Assembly: GCA_024244705.1 (NCBI GenBank)
Contig: JAAEOK010000073.1
Location: 62,001 to 126,000 of the forward strand
Origin: Alphaproteobacteria bacterium
GTDB lineage: Bacteria; Pseudomonadota; Alphaproteobacteria; JAAEOK01
Length of the DNA stretch: 64,000 bases
Direction of reading: 5' to 3'
Under the pieces are notes generated by a model, which was given only the letters and a program-made list of their open reading frames with translations, was not told the DNA's origin and did no database searches. The first letter of the stretch is position 1, and the number at the start of each line of letters is the position of its first letter. The position numbers were made by a program, and so were the translations under genes. Below, piece after piece: positions 1 to 10,163 of the stretch.

Positions 1-77
1 ACAATACGCCCCGACCGGGCGCCGGCGAAACCTCGAACGGTTTGAATGTTTGGGTCGACCAGGTCGCGCTCGCGGCG

Positions 78-824
78 TTAGACCGCCGCCGGCCGGCGCA
101 ATGCCTTGGTCATGGCGCCGAGGCTTGTCCGCTGGCGGCCGCTGTCATCGAAATTGTCCGGCGCCAGCCACGTCTCAAAAGCGGTCCTGAGTGCCGGCCA
201 CTGCCTGTCGATGATGGCGTACCACGCGGTATCCCGGTTCCGTCCTTTGTACATGGTCGCCTGGCGAAACACGCCCTCGAAGGTGAAGCCGAGGCGTTCT
301 GCGGCGCGTCGGGAGCCGGCGTTGAGGGCGTCGCACTTCCATTCGTAGCGTCTGTAGCCGAGCTCGTCGAAAACCCGCCGCATCATCAAATACATCGCCT
401 CGGTCGCCATCACGGTGCGCTGCAGCCGCGGCGCATAGTGGATATGCCCGACCTCGATGACGCCGATCGCGGGCGTTATGCGTAAGTAACTGGCGGCGCC
501 CACGGCGCCACCGGAGCGGCGGTCGACGATGGCGTGGAACAGCGGATCGTCGCCGAGGCAGCTGGCCTCCATCCATGACCGGAAATCGGCCACCGAACCG
601 AACGGCCCGTAAGGCATGTAGGTCCACATCCGGCCTTCCGAATCCTCGGCGTTGGCGGCATGGAGCGTCTCAGCGTGACGTGCGGGATCGATCGGCTCGA
701 CCGCGCACAGCCGGCCGGTCATTGCCGTGCGCGGCGGCGGCGGCACCGGTGCCCAATTGGGCACCGCCGCGCCGATTGGTTGGCCGAGGGCGTTTGTCGA
801 ACCGCCCCGATCGTCGTCCGCCAA
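78..824 (-). CDS. GNAT-family N-acetyltransferase (RimJ/RimL-like)
   Basis: Protein of 248 residues with the RimL-type acetyltransferase fold. The N-terminal lead 'NALGQPIG..VPNW' is typical of one proteobacterial GNAT subfamily. It is followed by a beta strand region, a segment GHIHYAPRLQRTVMATEA where the acetyl-CoA loop is expected, and the late motif 'NAGSRRAAERLGFTFEGVFRQ' common to RimJ/RimL enzymes. The family acetylates amino groups of ribosomal proteins, antibiotics or small molecules; the substrate cannot be told. The start is a TTG at 824; an ATG at 722 would remove the conserved N-terminal lead, so TTG is preferred. It follows the upstream coiled-coil gene by three bases and is probably co-transcribed with it. 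Confidence 0.85.
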   Translation of the reverse strand: MADDDRGGSTNALGQPIGAAVPNWAPVPPPPRTAMTGRLCAVEPIDPARHAETLHAANAEDSEGRMWTYMPYGPFGSVADFRSWMEASCLGDDPLFHAIVDRRSGGAVGAASYLRITPAIGVIEVGHIHYAPRLQRTVMATEAMYLMMRRVFDELGYRRYEWKCDALNAGSRRAAERLGFTFEGVFRQATMYKGRNRDTAWYAIIDRQWPALRTAFETWLAPDNFDDSGRQRTSLGAMTKALRRPAAV

Positions 825-827
825 CGC

Positions 828-2474
828 TCAGTGGTCGCGTTGGTCGGCCCGCGCCAACAACATATAAACCTTGCCCACGTCGGCGCTCAGCAGCGTCGCC
901 GTCAGGATGCGGTCGGGGTCGCAGTCGGCGGTTTGCGCCAACAAGGCCTCGTAGCGCTTCATGAAGGTTGAAACGCTATGCCGGAAATCCGAATTCTTCC
1001 GCATGGTTTCCCGAATCAACGGCACCGAATGTTCGTCGTTGGCGCGCGCGAGCCTTCGTACGAAGATGCCGTGGTCGCCGTCCTTGTAGAGCTTCATGAT
1101 GTTGTCGGGCAGCGACGGCTCGAACACCTGGTCGATGTCCACCGCAAGCTCGTTGAGTTCCCGGATGACGGTGGCGGACGCACGCAGAAATCCGTCGCGC
1201 CGGCCCTGCGCGACGGCTTCGCGCACGGCGTCGGTCTGCTCCGCCGCCTCGCGCGTCGCCTCAGACAATTCCTCGACCTGATTGCGGAACAGATTGACCG
1301 TTTGTTGCGCTTCCTCGGCCGTGGTCTTGACCACCGATTCGAGGTGATCCGTCGAGTGGCTCATGGTTTCGTTGAGGGTTCCGATGTCGTCATTGAGCTT
1401 GGCCGCCGTCCGCTCCATTTTCTGTAGCTGCTCCTTGAGCGCCACATCGAGCGTGCGGGCGATCTCATCGGCCACGTTCTTGATCTGCTTGCCGGCCTCA
1501 TCGGTGGCGGCGCCGACCCGAGACAGCTCGTTGTCGATCGTCTTGTCGACCAGCTTGCGCAACTCGGTGCCGATCGATTCGACCGTTCGGCCGGCGGCAA
1601 TACTCTTCTTATCCAGCGTTTCGATCTGGGTCACGACGCTGTCGCCCGAACGCTTCAGCAACGATATCTGCTTCTCCAGGGCCTCCTGAACCTGGGTGAT
1701 TCGCGTCGACATCAGCTCGGCGGTTTCACCCAGTTGCTGCGACTGCGCGCCGAATGCACTGCGGATCTCGCCGGCCTGGGCGGTCGCCCGCGCGGTCGCC
1801 TCGGCCAATTTCACGCGGTGGCCGTCGAACAGCGTTTCGACATCCTCGATTCTCTTGGCGAAATCGCGGGACGCCGTCGTGATCGTCGTCGATTCACCCT
1901 CGAGCTTGGCCACGGTCGTCTTGAGGTCGTCGGTAAACGTCGACTCGATCGACGTTTCGATCGTCTTGCGAATGCGACCGGCGGCGTCTTCCGCCATCTT
2001 CGACACGTTGCCGACATAGCCCTCGTAAGTGCGGCGAATTTCCGCGGCATCGGCCGACGTCCGTTCGGTCGCCGCGTTCAGCGCCTTTTCCGCCTCGGCG
2101 CCCAATTTCGCGATATCCCGGCGCGTCGACTCGGATGTCTTGGCGAGGTTGGCGAGGTTGGAGACCTGCTTGGCAATTTCTGCCGACAGCATCTTGGCCT
2201 CTTGCCGCGCCTCGGGGGTCGCATCGGCCATCTGCTGGGCCAACTCGAACAAGGCATCGCGATTGATTCGGCTGCGCTCGGCCAACTCGACAAAGGCGAC
2301 AATCAGCCAAATCAGCCCGACGGGCACGAGCACGGCGGCGCCAAAGACCAGGTTCTCCCACGGAAGCATGTAGGACATGTTTGTCCAGCCAACTTCCGAT
2401 TCGACGTAGAACCAGACCAGGAATAACCACAGCGCCGTGAGAACGGCACCGATCAGATAGGATCGACGGATCAT
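828..2474 (-). CDS. Membrane-anchored long coiled-coil protein of unknown function
   Basis: About 548 residues. Two hydrophobic segments lie at the N-terminus (roughly residues 5-25 and 38-62). A very long Ala/Glu/Lys/Thr-rich helical region to about residue 440 has heptad-like spacing, and a small globular C-terminal part follows. It resembles the cytoplasmic signalling rods of chemoreceptors and apolipoprotein-like coiled coils, but I see no HAMP domain and no clear receptor hairpin tip, so I do not call it a chemoreceptor. A structural, polarity or cell-envelope scaffold role is possible. ATG at 2474 is chosen because an AGGGAGG ribosome-binding site lies 8 bases upstream; a GTG at 2483 overlaps that site. 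Confidence 0.75.
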   Translation of the reverse strand: MIRRSYLIGAVLTALWLFLVWFYVESEVGWTNMSYMLPWENLVFGAAVLVPVGLIWLIVAFVELAERSRINRDALFELAQQMADATPEARQEAKMLSAEIAKQVSNLANLAKTSESTRRDIAKLGAEAEKALNAATERTSADAAEIRRTYEGYVGNVSKMAEDAAGRIRKTIETSIESTFTDDLKTTVAKLEGESTTITTASRDFAKRIEDVETLFDGHRVKLAEATARATAQAGEIRSAFGAQSQQLGETAELMSTRITQVQEALEKQISLLKRSGDSVVTQIETLDKKSIAAGRTVESIGTELRKLVDKTIDNELSRVGAATDEAGKQIKNVADEIARTLDVALKEQLQKMERTAAKLNDDIGTLNETMSHSTDHLESVVKTTAEEAQQTVNLFRNQVEELSEATREAAEQTDAVREAVAQGRRDGFLRASATVIRELNELAVDIDQVFEPSLPDNIMKLYKDGDHGIFVRRLARANDEHSVPLIRETMRKNSDFRHSVSTFMKRYEALLAQTADCDPDRILTATLLSADVGKVYMLLARADQRDH

Positions 2475-2509
2475 GCGGAACACCTCCCTTTCCGCTGACG
2501 GCTTGGCAC

Positions 2510-4660
2510 CTATGCCGCTTTTCTATGCCTTTCGATCAGGCTTAGTATTTCGCTCGCGGCATGTGGAATGTTCGTTCCCGGTCCATATATCGCATGGGCG
2601 CCGGAATCGAGTAGAAATTTGTAATCCTGTGGCGGAATGACGCCGCCGCAAATGACGACGATGTCGCCGCCGCCCTCGGCCCGGAGCGCATCGATCATCG
2701 CCGGGACCAGGGTCTTGTGGCCCGCCGCCTGGCTGGAAACGCCGACGACGTGGACATCGTTCTCTACCGCTTGGCGGGCCGCCTCTTCCGGGGTCTGGAA
2801 CAACGCACCGACATCGACGTCGAAACCGATATCGGCAAAGGCAGTGGCGATCACCTTGGCGCCACGGTCGTGACCGTCTTGGCCCATCTTGACCACCAGC
2901 ATACGCGGACGGCGGCCGTTGTCGGCGGCAAACGATTCGACCTCGGCCTGGATCCGCTTGAACCCGTCATCGGCCGAATAGACCGAACCATAGACACCGG
3001 ACACGCTGCGAATTACCGCCCGATGCCGTGTGAAAACCTTCTCCAGCGCGTCGGAGACCTCGCCGACCGTCGCGCGCGCCCGCATGGCATCGATCGATAA
3101 CTCGAGAAGATTGCCCTCGCCGCTCTTGGCCGCGGCGGACAAGGCGGCAAGCGCCGCGTCGCAGGCAGCGCCGTCGCGCCCAGCGCGGACCGCCTCGAGG
3201 CGCTTGATCTGCTGTTCCCGGACTTTGGCGTTGTCGATATTGAGGATCTCGACCTGATCGTCTTCCTCCGGTCGGTATTTGTTGACGCCGACGACGGTCT
3301 CCTCGCCGCGGTCGACCCGCGCCTGTCGCAGGGCCGCCGATTCCTCGATCGCCAGTTTCGGCATGCCGCTTTCCACCGCGCTGGTCATGCCGCCCAACTC
3401 ATCGACCTCGCCGATCAACTTGCGCGCCTCGGCGACCAAGCTGGCGGTCAGGCTCTCGACGTAATAGCTGCCGCCCAAGGGATCGATGACATGGGGGATG
3501 CCGCTCTCCTCGGCAATGATCAGTTGGGTGTTGCGGGCAATGCGGGCGGAGGATGGGGTCGGCAGCGCCACCGCCTCGTCGAGCGCATTGGTGTGCAGCG
3601 ATTGGGTCCCGCCGAGCACTGCAGCCAACGCCTCGATCGTAGTACGAACGACATTGTTGTAGGGATCCTGTTCGGTAAGGCTGACCCCCGAGGTCTGGCA
3701 GTGCGTGCGCAAGCTCAAGCTGCGCGGATCCTTGGGTTCGAACTCGCTCATCATCTCGGCCCACAGCAGACGGGCCGCGCGCAGCTTGGCGATCTCCATG
3801 AAGAAGTTCATGCCGATGCCGAAGAAGAAGGACAGCCGCGGGGCGAACTTATCGATCTCCAACCCGCGGTCCAGCGCCACGCGCACATATTCGAGCCCAT
3901 CCGCCAAGGTGAAGGCGAGCTCCTGCACCGCCGTCGCTCCCGCCTCCTGCATGTGGTAGCCGGAGATCGAGATCGAATTGAAGCGCGGCATGTTGTGGGC
4001 GGTGTATTCGATAATGTCGGCGACGATCCGCATCGACGGTTCGGGCGGATAGATATAGGTGTTGCGGACCATGAACTCCTTGAGGATGTCGTTCTGGATG
4101 GTCCCCGAGAGCTGAGCCTGGTGCACCCCCTGCTCTTCGGCGGCGGCGATGTAGCCCGCCATCACCGGCAGCACGGCGCCGTTCATCGTCATCGACACGC
4201 TCATCTTGTCGAGCGGAATGCCATCGAACAGGATTTTCATGTCTTCGATGGAATCGATCGCGACACCCGCCTTGCCGACATCGCCGATGACGCGCGGATG
4301 ATCCGAATCGTAACCGCGGTGGGTGGCCAGGTCGAAGGCCACCGACAATCCCATCTGACCGGCCGCCAGGTTGCGCCGGTAAAACTCGTTTGACTCCTCG
4401 GCGGTCGAAAAACCCGCATATTGGCGAATCGTCCACGGACGATTGGCATACATGGTGGCGCGCGGGCCGCGGACGAATGGCGCGAAGCCCGGGAGAGTCG
4501 CGACATGCTCGAGCTCGGCCAGGTCGTCGGCGGTGTAGAGTGGTTTGACCGCGATACCCTCGGGCGTGTCCCAGACCAGACCGTCGGGCGACGATCCCTT
4601 CAGTTCGCGACCAACCAGCTCGGACCAATCGGCGAGGGTTCGCTTTGCGAAATCAACCAT
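2510..4660 (-). CDS. scpA: Methylmalonyl-CoA mutase, large (catalytic, B12-binding) subunit type
   Basis: Adenosylcobalamin-dependent isomerase converting (R)-methylmalonyl-CoA to succinyl-CoA at the end of propionate, odd-chain fatty acid and branched-chain amino acid breakdown. The 716-residue length fits the family. The N-terminal TIM barrel carries '[20 protein letters not shown]' and '[10 protein letters not shown]'. The C-terminal Rossmann-like B12 domain has the base-off motif DGHDRGAKV, with the His ligand. The open frame runs 136 codons further upstream, but [12 protein letters not shown] is the family's usual start and has GGAAG eight bases before it; the upstream stretch is low-complexity and overlaps the cyclase. 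No small subunit (mutA) or MeaB gene is adjacent. Confidence 0.95.
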   Translation of the reverse strand: MVDFAKRTLADWSELVGRELKGSSPDGLVWDTPEGIAVKPLYTADDLAELEHVATLPGFAPFVRGPRATMYANRPWTIRQYAGFSTAEESNEFYRRNLAAGQMGLSVAFDLATHRGYDSDHPRVIGDVGKAGVAIDSIEDMKILFDGIPLDKMSVSMTMNGAVLPVMAGYIAAAEEQGVHQAQLSGTIQNDILKEFMVRNTYIYPPEPSMRIVADIIEYTAHNMPRFNSISISGYHMQEAGATAVQELAFTLADGLEYVRVALDRGLEIDKFAPRLSFFFGIGMNFFMEIAKLRAARLLWAEMMSEFEPKDPRSLSLRTHCQTSGVSLTEQDPYNNVVRTTIEALAAVLGGTQSLHTNALDEAVALPTPSSARIARNTQLIIAEESGIPHVIDPLGGSYYVESLTASLVAEARKLIGEVDELGGMTSAVESGMPKLAIEESAALRQARVDRGEETVVGVNKYRPEEDDQVEILNIDNAKVREQQIKRLEAVRAGRDGAACDAALAALSAAAKSGEGNLLELSIDAMRARATVGEVSDALEKVFTRHRAVIRSVSGVYGSVYSADDGFKRIQAEVESFAADNGRRPRMLVVKMGQDGHDRGAKVIATAFADIGFDVDVGALFQTPEEAARQAVENDVHVVGVSSQAAGHKTLVPAMIDALRAEGGGDIVVICGGVIPPQDYKFLLDSGAHAIYGPGTNIPHAASEILSLIERHRKAA

Positions 4661-4862
4661 TTGCTTCTTCCACTCTCCCGCGCCAATTATAGCCAAGCTG
4701 GCAACCGCCCGTCTATGTGACAAAAAGGGGCCGGAGAAAGGCACGAATCCGGAGTTCAGGATACAAAATGACGGGCCAAAATTCGGTTGCCAGCGCGGCC
4801 ATTGGTTCCGGTCCGGCGGCTTTCGATGCGCCGATACGGTGACGACGATCGCGCCTGAATTC

Positions 4863-6662
4863 TCAAAGCACGAGCCGCAGAAACGGTACCGGCGCGTCGA
4901 ATCCTTTGAGATCGGCCGCCTCGCGCACCGGCTCGAAGCCGGCGAGCAGGGCCGCGACACCGGAATCCTCGGCGATCTCAGTCGATAGAACGATGTCGCC
5001 GCCTCGGCTGCAGTCCTGCAACCGGGCCGCCATGTTGACGGTGGTGCCGAAATAGTCGAGCCGGCCATTCAAAGTGACGGCGATGCAGGGTCCCTCGTGG
5101 AGCCCGATCTTGATCGCGATCGGCCCGGCGCCGGTCGTCGTCGCGGCGTTGAAAGCGGTGACCTTGCGTTGAATATCGAGCGCGGCGGCGACCGCATCGG
5201 CGGGCTCGACGAACGCCGCCATGACCGCGTCGCCGATGGTCTTGACCAGGGCGCCGTCGTGATTGCGGACGACTTCGGCGAGGAACGCGAAATGATCGCG
5301 CACCAATTGATAGGCCGGCGCGTCGCCGACCGCGCCGTAGAGCGCCGTCGAACCCCGAAGGTCGGTGAACATCAGCGCGACCCGGGCGATCGCCACCTCG
5401 TCGCCCGGCCGCAACACCTGGTCGGAGAACAGATCGCGAAAGCCCTGAAAGCTCGCAACGCGATCGGCGGTAAACGCGTCCCCCGCCCAGGCCCGGTCTT
5501 CGATGACGAAGGTCCGCGGCCGGATATCGTCGTTGCGCAGGAAAACCGTGCCCGGCGACGACGGTTCGCCGGCAGCGACCCCATCGGCGTCGATCACGAT
5601 TTCGGGAAAGGCGCTACCGTCGTGATCGTAGTCGGCCTCGGGGCCGGGCTCGAGCGTTCGCAGCCGATACGGTCCGGCCGGCAAGGACGCATCCACGACC
5701 CGCGACGCGCCCGGCTCGACCGTGACATGGACCTTGATATGCGGCGTACTCATCGGCCCGAACAGACAATACTCGCCGGTGGCCAGGGGCCGAATGGCCG
5801 GCGCCGGCCGAAAGCTCAATTCGACGTTCTTGGCGAAGTCCCGGTCGTAATCGATGTTGCAGGTGTCGCAGTGGGCGCCGGTCGGCAGCTGATCGAGCGC
5901 ATGGGTCGTCGCCTTGGCGATGCGACAACGCGGACACAGCACGTCCCACCTGAGATCGAGCAGTCCGTCGCGCGTCGCCCGCAGGCAGGCTTCGATTGCC
6001 TCCCGTTCCGGCGTTTCCCATTCCCGCGCCAGAGCGCGGGGCCGCAGGCGGATAAGGTCGACCTCCTGTGCGGTTTCGATCAAATCGGCGATCCGCGCAG
6101 CCAGGCCGTGACCGTAGGGCGTGTCCTCGATACGCGCGACGATCTGGGCCAGCCGGGCGCGCCGCGCCGCATCCAGGCGTGGCGCCTGGTAGTCGAAGGC
6201 GGTCCCGCGCGCGCCCTTGGCGAAATCCCGCGCGGCGGCAGCCAGGGCGCCGAAATTCTTGCCCGCGGCGATAAAGAAACCGGTGCGTAATATCAGCATG
6301 CCCAACAGGTTGGCGGGCGCCGCCTCGACGGTATATTCGCCGCGGCTGCCGGCGCCATCGGGATAGAGCGTGAAGGTGGCGCACAGATAGTCGAGCGGGC
6401 CTTGGCGGAACGAGCGGCAGTGCTCGAACCAGCGCTCCCACACCCAATTGACCGGTTTCTCCTCCCACACCAAATTGAAGGGACCCTTGCGCGCCCGCGC
6501 CACGTATTCGACCGAGCCGTCGGCGCGCGGCGTTTCTTCGATCTCGTGATTGGGCAAGCCGGCGGCCTCGTTGAACCGTGCGGTGTCGGCCAGAATCGGC
6601 CACACGGTTTCGGGCGGGGTATCGAAATGCCAGGTCCAGGTTTGCTTGAGGGCGCGCGCCAT
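4863..6662 (-). CDS. SRPBCC / zinc-ribbon / class III adenylate-guanylate cyclase fusion
   Basis: A 599-residue multidomain protein. Residues 1-150 look like an SRPBCC (START-like) ligand-binding domain ([23 protein letters not shown]). The middle resembles DUF5939 and includes a CPRCR...CDTCNIDYD zinc ribbon near residues 245-275. The last 190 residues are a class III nucleotide cyclase domain: FTDLRGST (first metal Asp), [11 protein letters not shown] (Lys and second Asp), and NMAARL (Asn and Arg that stabilise the transition state). All catalytic positions I can check are present, so it should be active. cAMP is likelier than cGMP. No membrane segment is seen; the SRPBCC domain may sense a lipid or other hydrophobic ligand. 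Confidence 0.88.
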   Translation of the reverse strand: MARALKQTWTWHFDTPPETVWPILADTARFNEAAGLPNHEIEETPRADGSVEYVARARKGPFNLVWEEKPVNWVWERWFEHCRSFRQGPLDYLCATFTLYPDGAGSRGEYTVEAAPANLLGMLILRTGFFIAAGKNFGALAAAARDFAKGARGTAFDYQAPRLDAARRARLAQIVARIEDTPYGHGLAARIADLIETAQEVDLIRLRPRALAREWETPEREAIEACLRATRDGLLDLRWDVLCPRCRIAKATTHALDQLPTGAHCDTCNIDYDRDFAKNVELSFRPAPAIRPLATGEYCLFGPMSTPHIKVHVTVEPGASRVVDASLPAGPYRLRTLEPGPEADYDHDGSAFPEIVIDADGVAAGEPSSPGTVFLRNDDIRPRTFVIEDRAWAGDAFTADRVASFQGFRDLFSDQVLRPGDEVAIARVALMFTDLRGSTALYGAVGDAPAYQLVRDHFAFLAEVVRNHDGALVKTIGDAVMAAFVEPADAVAAALDIQRKVTAFNAATTTGAGPIAIKIGLHEGPCIAVTLNGRLDYFGTTVNMAARLQDCSRGGDIVLSTEIAEDSGVAALLAGFEPVREAADLKGFDAPVPFLRLVL

Positions 6663-6694
6663 GGCCCATTATAGGCGGCGGGCCGGCGGCCAGA

Positions 6695-7543
6695 CTACCA
6701 AATGAAGGCCGGCAGCGTGTAGCTGGGCGCGGCGCCGAGCTCGCCATAAAGGCCGCGCAGGCGCGCCGTATCGGCGTCCTGACCGGGCGAGATGCTGAGC
6801 GCCTCGGCGTGAATACCGCCCAGGATCAACACCGAATCGATTCCGATCCGATTGGCGCCGGCGATATCCGTGCGCAACGAATCGCCGACCGCGATAAGGC
6901 GCGAGCGGTCTTCGATGTCGAGCATTTGGAGCGCGATGTCATAGATCGGTGCGTGCGGCTTGCCATGGTAGATGACGGTGCCACCCTGCGCTTCGTAGCG
7001 CGCCGCCAGCGCGCCCGCACAGAGCTCGCGGAGCGGGCCGCGCAACACGACCAGATCCGGATTGGCGCAGATCATCGGCAAGCCCCTTGCGGCCGCCGCG
7101 TCGAGGACCGGCGCATAGTCGGCCACCGTTTCCTCCGGCTTGTCGAGCCCCGTATTGAGGACAAATTCAGCGCTTTCCAGGTCCTGCACGATGTCGAGAT
7201 CGAGCTCGGCATAGACGCTGCTGTCGCGGGACGGGCCAAGGTGGTAGCACGCCCGCCCGAGGGCGGCGTGATGCCGGTCGCCGCGATCGCGGATCGAGAC
7301 ATGAGCCGATTCGCCGGACGACAAGACCGCGTCGTAGAGATGGTCGGCGATCCCCATGGTTCGCATACGCTCGATGACCGCGGTGTTGCGTCGCGGCGCA
7401 TTCGATATGACGAGCAGCCGCTTGCCGCGCGCCTTGAGTTCGGTCAGCGCCGCCAGAACGCCGGGCAGCGGCTGCAGCCCGTCGTGGATCGTGCCCCACA
7501 AATCGAGCAAGTAGCCGTCGTAGCGATCGGCGATCTCGCTCAT
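6695..7543 (-). CDS. HAD-superfamily class IIA hydrolase (TIGR01459-like)
   Basis: About 282 residues with the class IIA HAD layout. Motif I is LLDLWGTIHDG near the N-terminus, motif II LLVISNAPRR, a large C2 cap, and motif IV GDSLRTDIAGANRIG. The first Asp of motif I (nucleophile) is present, but the usual second Asp two residues on is Trp, which is normal for this subfamily. Relatives are annotated as sugar or nucleotide phosphatases without a firm substrate. The start is ATG at 7543; the longer frame runs into pyrD. It lies 52 bases downstream of pyrD on the same strand, probably one operon with pyrD and the DUF952 gene. Confidence 0.85.
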   Translation of the reverse strand: MSEIADRYDGYLLDLWGTIHDGLQPLPGVLAALTELKARGKRLLVISNAPRRNTAVIERMRTMGIADHLYDAVLSSGESAHVSIRDRGDRHHAALGRACYHLGPSRDSSVYAELDLDIVQDLESAEFVLNTGLDKPEETVADYAPVLDAAAARGLPMICANPDLVVLRGPLRELCAGALAARYEAQGGTVIYHGKPHAPIYDIALQMLDIEDRSRLIAVGDSLRTDIAGANRIGIDSVLILGGIHAEALSISPGQDADTARLRGLYGELGAAPSYTLPAFIW

Positions 7544-7595
7544 GCCGGCGAGCTTTCGGGGCGATGTCGTATTCACGGCCGCGTCGGGAGCGCTA

Positions 7596-8645
7596 TCATC
7601 GGTGGTCGGCGCCGATCGCCTCATAGATCGTCGAAAAGCCGTCGGCGGCGAGCCGTTCCGCGAGAGCCTCCAAGATCGCCGGGACCAAATCGGGACCCTG
7701 ATAGACGAGGGCGGTATAGAGTTGGACCAGCGAAGCGCCGGCGCGAATCTTGACATAGGCGTCGCCGCCGCTGGCGACCCCGCCGAGGCCGATCAAGGGA
7801 ATCCGGCCCGCGGTGCGGACATACATGTCGGACAGCACCGCCGTCGACAAGGGCATCAGCGGCCGGCCACTCAATCCGCCTTCTTCACCGCGCGCCGGAT
7901 CGGTCAGGCCGGGCGGGCGCGAGACCGTCGTATTGCCGATGATGAGGCCATCGATCTCCGCCTCTTGGGTTACCGCCGCGACGGCGGCCCGATCGTCCGC
8001 TTCGAGATCGGGGGCGATCTTGACCACGACCGGTGGCGCCGGATCGCCGACCGCGTCGCGCACCGCGTCGACCAGGCGTGCGAGTTCGTCCTTGCCTTGA
8101 AGCGCGCGCAGCCCCGGCGTGTTGGGCGACGATACGTTGATCACCAGATAGGATGCATAGGGCGCCAACCGGCGGGCGACGGCGGCGTAATCGGCGGCCG
8201 CATCTTCGGTCTCCCGGTTCTTGCCGATATTGATGCCGACCAGCGCGGTCGCGTCGCGGCGGCGAAAGGCCGCCAACCGTTCGGCCGCCGCTTCCATGCC
8301 CCGGCCGCCGAATCCGAGCCGATTGATCACGGCCTGATCCGCGGTGAGGCGGAACATCCGCGGCTTCGGGTTCCCGGGCTGAGGTCGCGGCGTTATCGAG
8401 CCGGTCTCGACGAAGCCGAAGCCGAGGTCGAGGGCCGGCCCGACAACCTCCGCGTCCTTGTCGAACCCCGCCGCCAGACCCAGCGGATTGGGAAACTCGA
8501 GACCGAAGACCGTTGCGGATAGGCTCGTCGTGATTCGTCGCCGGCGAGGGCCCAGGCCCGCGGCGAGCGCCCGAATGGTCAGGCGATGCGCGGCTTCCGG
8601 TGGCAGCGCGCGAAGCAGACGTCCGATCAGCGCGAATGATTTCAT
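7596..8645 (-). CDS. pyrD: Dihydroorotate dehydrogenase (quinone), class 2
   Basis: Oxidises dihydroorotate to orotate in pyrimidine synthesis, passing electrons to membrane quinone. The 349-residue protein has the class 2 N-terminal amphipathic helix, 'NPLGLAAGFDKDAE', the catalytic-Ser segment NVSSPNTPGLR, 'VVVKIAPDL', and the FMN phosphate-binding 'LIGLGGVASGGDAY'. The start is ATG at 8645, matching the usual MKSFALIGRLLRALPPE lead. It overlaps the stop of the DUF952 gene (ATGA), so the two are translationally coupled. Confidence 0.96.
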   Translation of the reverse strand: MKSFALIGRLLRALPPEAAHRLTIRALAAGLGPRRRRITTSLSATVFGLEFPNPLGLAAGFDKDAEVVGPALDLGFGFVETGSITPRPQPGNPKPRMFRLTADQAVINRLGFGGRGMEAAAERLAAFRRRDATALVGINIGKNRETEDAAADYAAVARRLAPYASYLVINVSSPNTPGLRALQGKDELARLVDAVRDAVGDPAPPVVVKIAPDLEADDRAAVAAVTQEAEIDGLIIGNTTVSRPPGLTDPARGEEGGLSGRPLMPLSTAVLSDMYVRTAGRIPLIGLGGVASGGDAYVKIRAGASLVQLYTALVYQGPDLVPAILEALAERLAADGFSTIYEAIGADHR

Positions 8646-9007
8646 GTCGGGGCGTCGGGAAGCGGCAAGGCCGGGAACAGGTGCCGCCCTTCGCGGTCGA
8701 CGGGCAGATCGCGAACGGCGGTGACCGAGTCGACGGCCAGCACGCCGTATAGATGGGGGAACAGGGCACCGTCGCGCGCCGGCTCCCACCTGAGGGCGTC
8801 GCCGAGCCGGCTGGCATCGACCTCGATCAGAACCAAGCCGGATTGGCCGGCGCGGTGCTTGGCGGCGCTGGCGGCGATCTGGTCGGCGGTCGAGAAATGG
8901 ATGAACCCGTCGGCCTCGTCCTGAGACGATCCGCGATAGACCCCGGTCCCGCACGCGGCGTCCCACTCATCGCGCCGGCACATGTGGTAGATCAGGGACT
9001 CGGCCAT
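8642..9007 (-). CDS. DUF952 family protein
   Basis: Small (121 residues) cytoplasmic protein of the DUF952 family, with conserved 'DGFIHFSTADQI', 'LVLIEVDASRLG' and 'LFPHLYGVL'. The family has a glutathione-S-transferase-like or ADP-ribosyltransferase-like fold assignment but no proven function. ATG at 9007 is chosen because the conserved 'IYHMCRRDEWDAA' starts right after it. Its TGA overlaps the pyrD ATG, a coupling seen often between this family and pyrD in alphaproteobacteria. The 236 bases to the divergent aminotransferase gene should hold both promoters; no strong sigma-70 boxes are evident. Confidence 0.85.
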   Translation of the reverse strand: MAESLIYHMCRRDEWDAACGTGVYRGSSQDEADGFIHFSTADQIAASAAKHRAGQSGLVLIEVDASRLGDALRWEPARDGALFPHLYGVLAVDSVTAVRDLPVDREGRHLFPALPLPDAPT

Positions 9008-9243
9008 TCGGCAACTTTCCTCCGAGCCCGCGGACGCGCGGCGGGCTGCATTGACGGCGGCCGAACCCATATAAAGGTTGCGGGCCCGAATGGGAATTGT
9101 TGACCGCCGCAAGTCGGGCGTGAAACCGACAAGACACCAAACAACGATGGCCTTTTTCCGGCATTCGCTTGATCCGGTCGGGGCGCTGGTTTAAGGCTTG
9201 ACGAAACCCGCATCGCGCGGTGCGACCATCAGTGGAGTAGGTA

Positions 9244-10089
9244 ATGACATCGTGGACCTATGTTGACGGTGAATGGCAGGAGGGCAATGTGCCCTTGTTC
9301 GGATCGCTGACCCACGCGGTGTGGCTGTCCTCGGTCGTGTTCGACGGCGCCCGCGCATTCGACGGACTGGTGCCCGATCTCGACCGTCACTCCGAGCGGA
9401 CCATTCGTTCCGCCGAGACCATGGGCCTGAAACCGACCCATAAGGCGGAGGAGATCCACGCGCTGTCAAAGGAAGGGGTGAGGCGGTTTAGCCCAGGCGC
9501 CGAGCTTTACATCCGACCGATGTTCTTCGGCCAGGAGGGCTTCGTCGTTCCCGACCCCGACAGCACGAAATTCGCGCTCGTCCTGACCGAGCGGCCATTG
9601 CCGGAGGATAAGGGCTTCACGGCGTGCTTGTCTTCGTTTCGCCGGCCGGCCGCGGAATCGGCGCCGACCGACGCCAAGGCGTCGTGTTTGTACCCAAACG
9701 TCGCGCGTGCGTTGCGCGAAGCGACCGGACGCGGCTTCGACAATGCGGTCAAGTTGGACATGACCGGCAATGTGGCGGAATTCGCCACCGCCAACCTATT
9801 CATGGTCAAGGACGGCGTCGCCCACACGCCGAGTGCGAACGGGACTTTCCTCAACGGGATAACCCGTCAGCGGATCATCCGCCTGCTTCAGGATAGCGGA
9901 ACCGAGGTCGTCGAACGGACGATCACCTGGCCCGAGATCCTCGACGCCGACGAATTGTTCAGCACCGGCAACTACGCCAAGGTCACCGCCTGCAAGCAGA
10001 TCGAAGACCGCCCGCTGCAGCCGGGTCCGACCGCCAAGAAGGCGCGCGAGCTCTATTTCGAGTTCTCCCGTTCGCAACCTGTCGATTGA
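9244..10089 (+). CDS. ilvE: Branched-chain amino acid aminotransferase (class IV PLP enzyme)
   Basis: 281 residues of the D-amino acid/branched-chain aminotransferase fold. The motifs are YIRPMFFGQEG, the PLP-Lys region DAKASCLYPNVARALREA, 'KLDMTGNVAEFATANLFMVKDG' with the conserved Glu, and the phosphate-binding 'NGITRQRIIRLL'. It transfers the amino group between glutamate and Val/Leu/Ile or their keto acids; aminodeoxychorismate lyase is a related alternative, but the 'GNVAEFATANLF' and fold length favour BCAT. GGAG lies about 7 bases upstream of ATG. It stands alone, convergent with the phasin gene across a hairpin terminator. Confidence 0.88.
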   Translation: MTSWTYVDGEWQEGNVPLFGSLTHAVWLSSVVFDGARAFDGLVPDLDRHSERTIRSAETMGLKPTHKAEEIHALSKEGVRRFSPGAELYIRPMFFGQEGFVVPDPDSTKFALVLTERPLPEDKGFTACLSSFRRPAAESAPTDAKASCLYPNVARALREATGRGFDNAVKLDMTGNVAEFATANLFMVKDGVAHTPSANGTFLNGITRQRIIRLLQDSGTEVVERTITWPEILDADELFSTGNYAKVTACKQIEDRPLQPGPTAKKARELYFEFSRSQPVD

Positions 10090-10114
10090 TTGACGCCTAC
10101 CCGCGAACGAAAAA

Positions 10115-10139
10115 GGCCCAGCGTCGCTGACGCTGGGCC
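10115..10139 (-). terminator. Intrinsic terminator of the phasin gene
   Basis: A perfect 11-bp inverted repeat (GGCCCAGCGTC / GACGCTGGGCC) with a 3-base loop. On the minus strand it is followed by a TTTTT run, so it ends phasin transcription 25 bases past its stop. It may also stop ilvE read-through, although the plus side lacks a T tract. Confidence 0.9.
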
Positions 10140-10163
10140 CTGTCATAGTGCAAGACTGTTAGA

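Noticed and set aside
828-2474. Chemoreceptor (MCP)
   Set aside because: Long coiled coil and two membrane helices, but no HAMP domain, no recognisable conserved hairpin tip and no periplasmic ligand domain.
4661-5068. 136-codon N-terminal extension of methylmalonyl-CoA mutase
   Set aside because: Low-complexity sequence, no ribosome site, overlaps the cyclase gene; the conserved [12 protein letters not shown] start has a good site.
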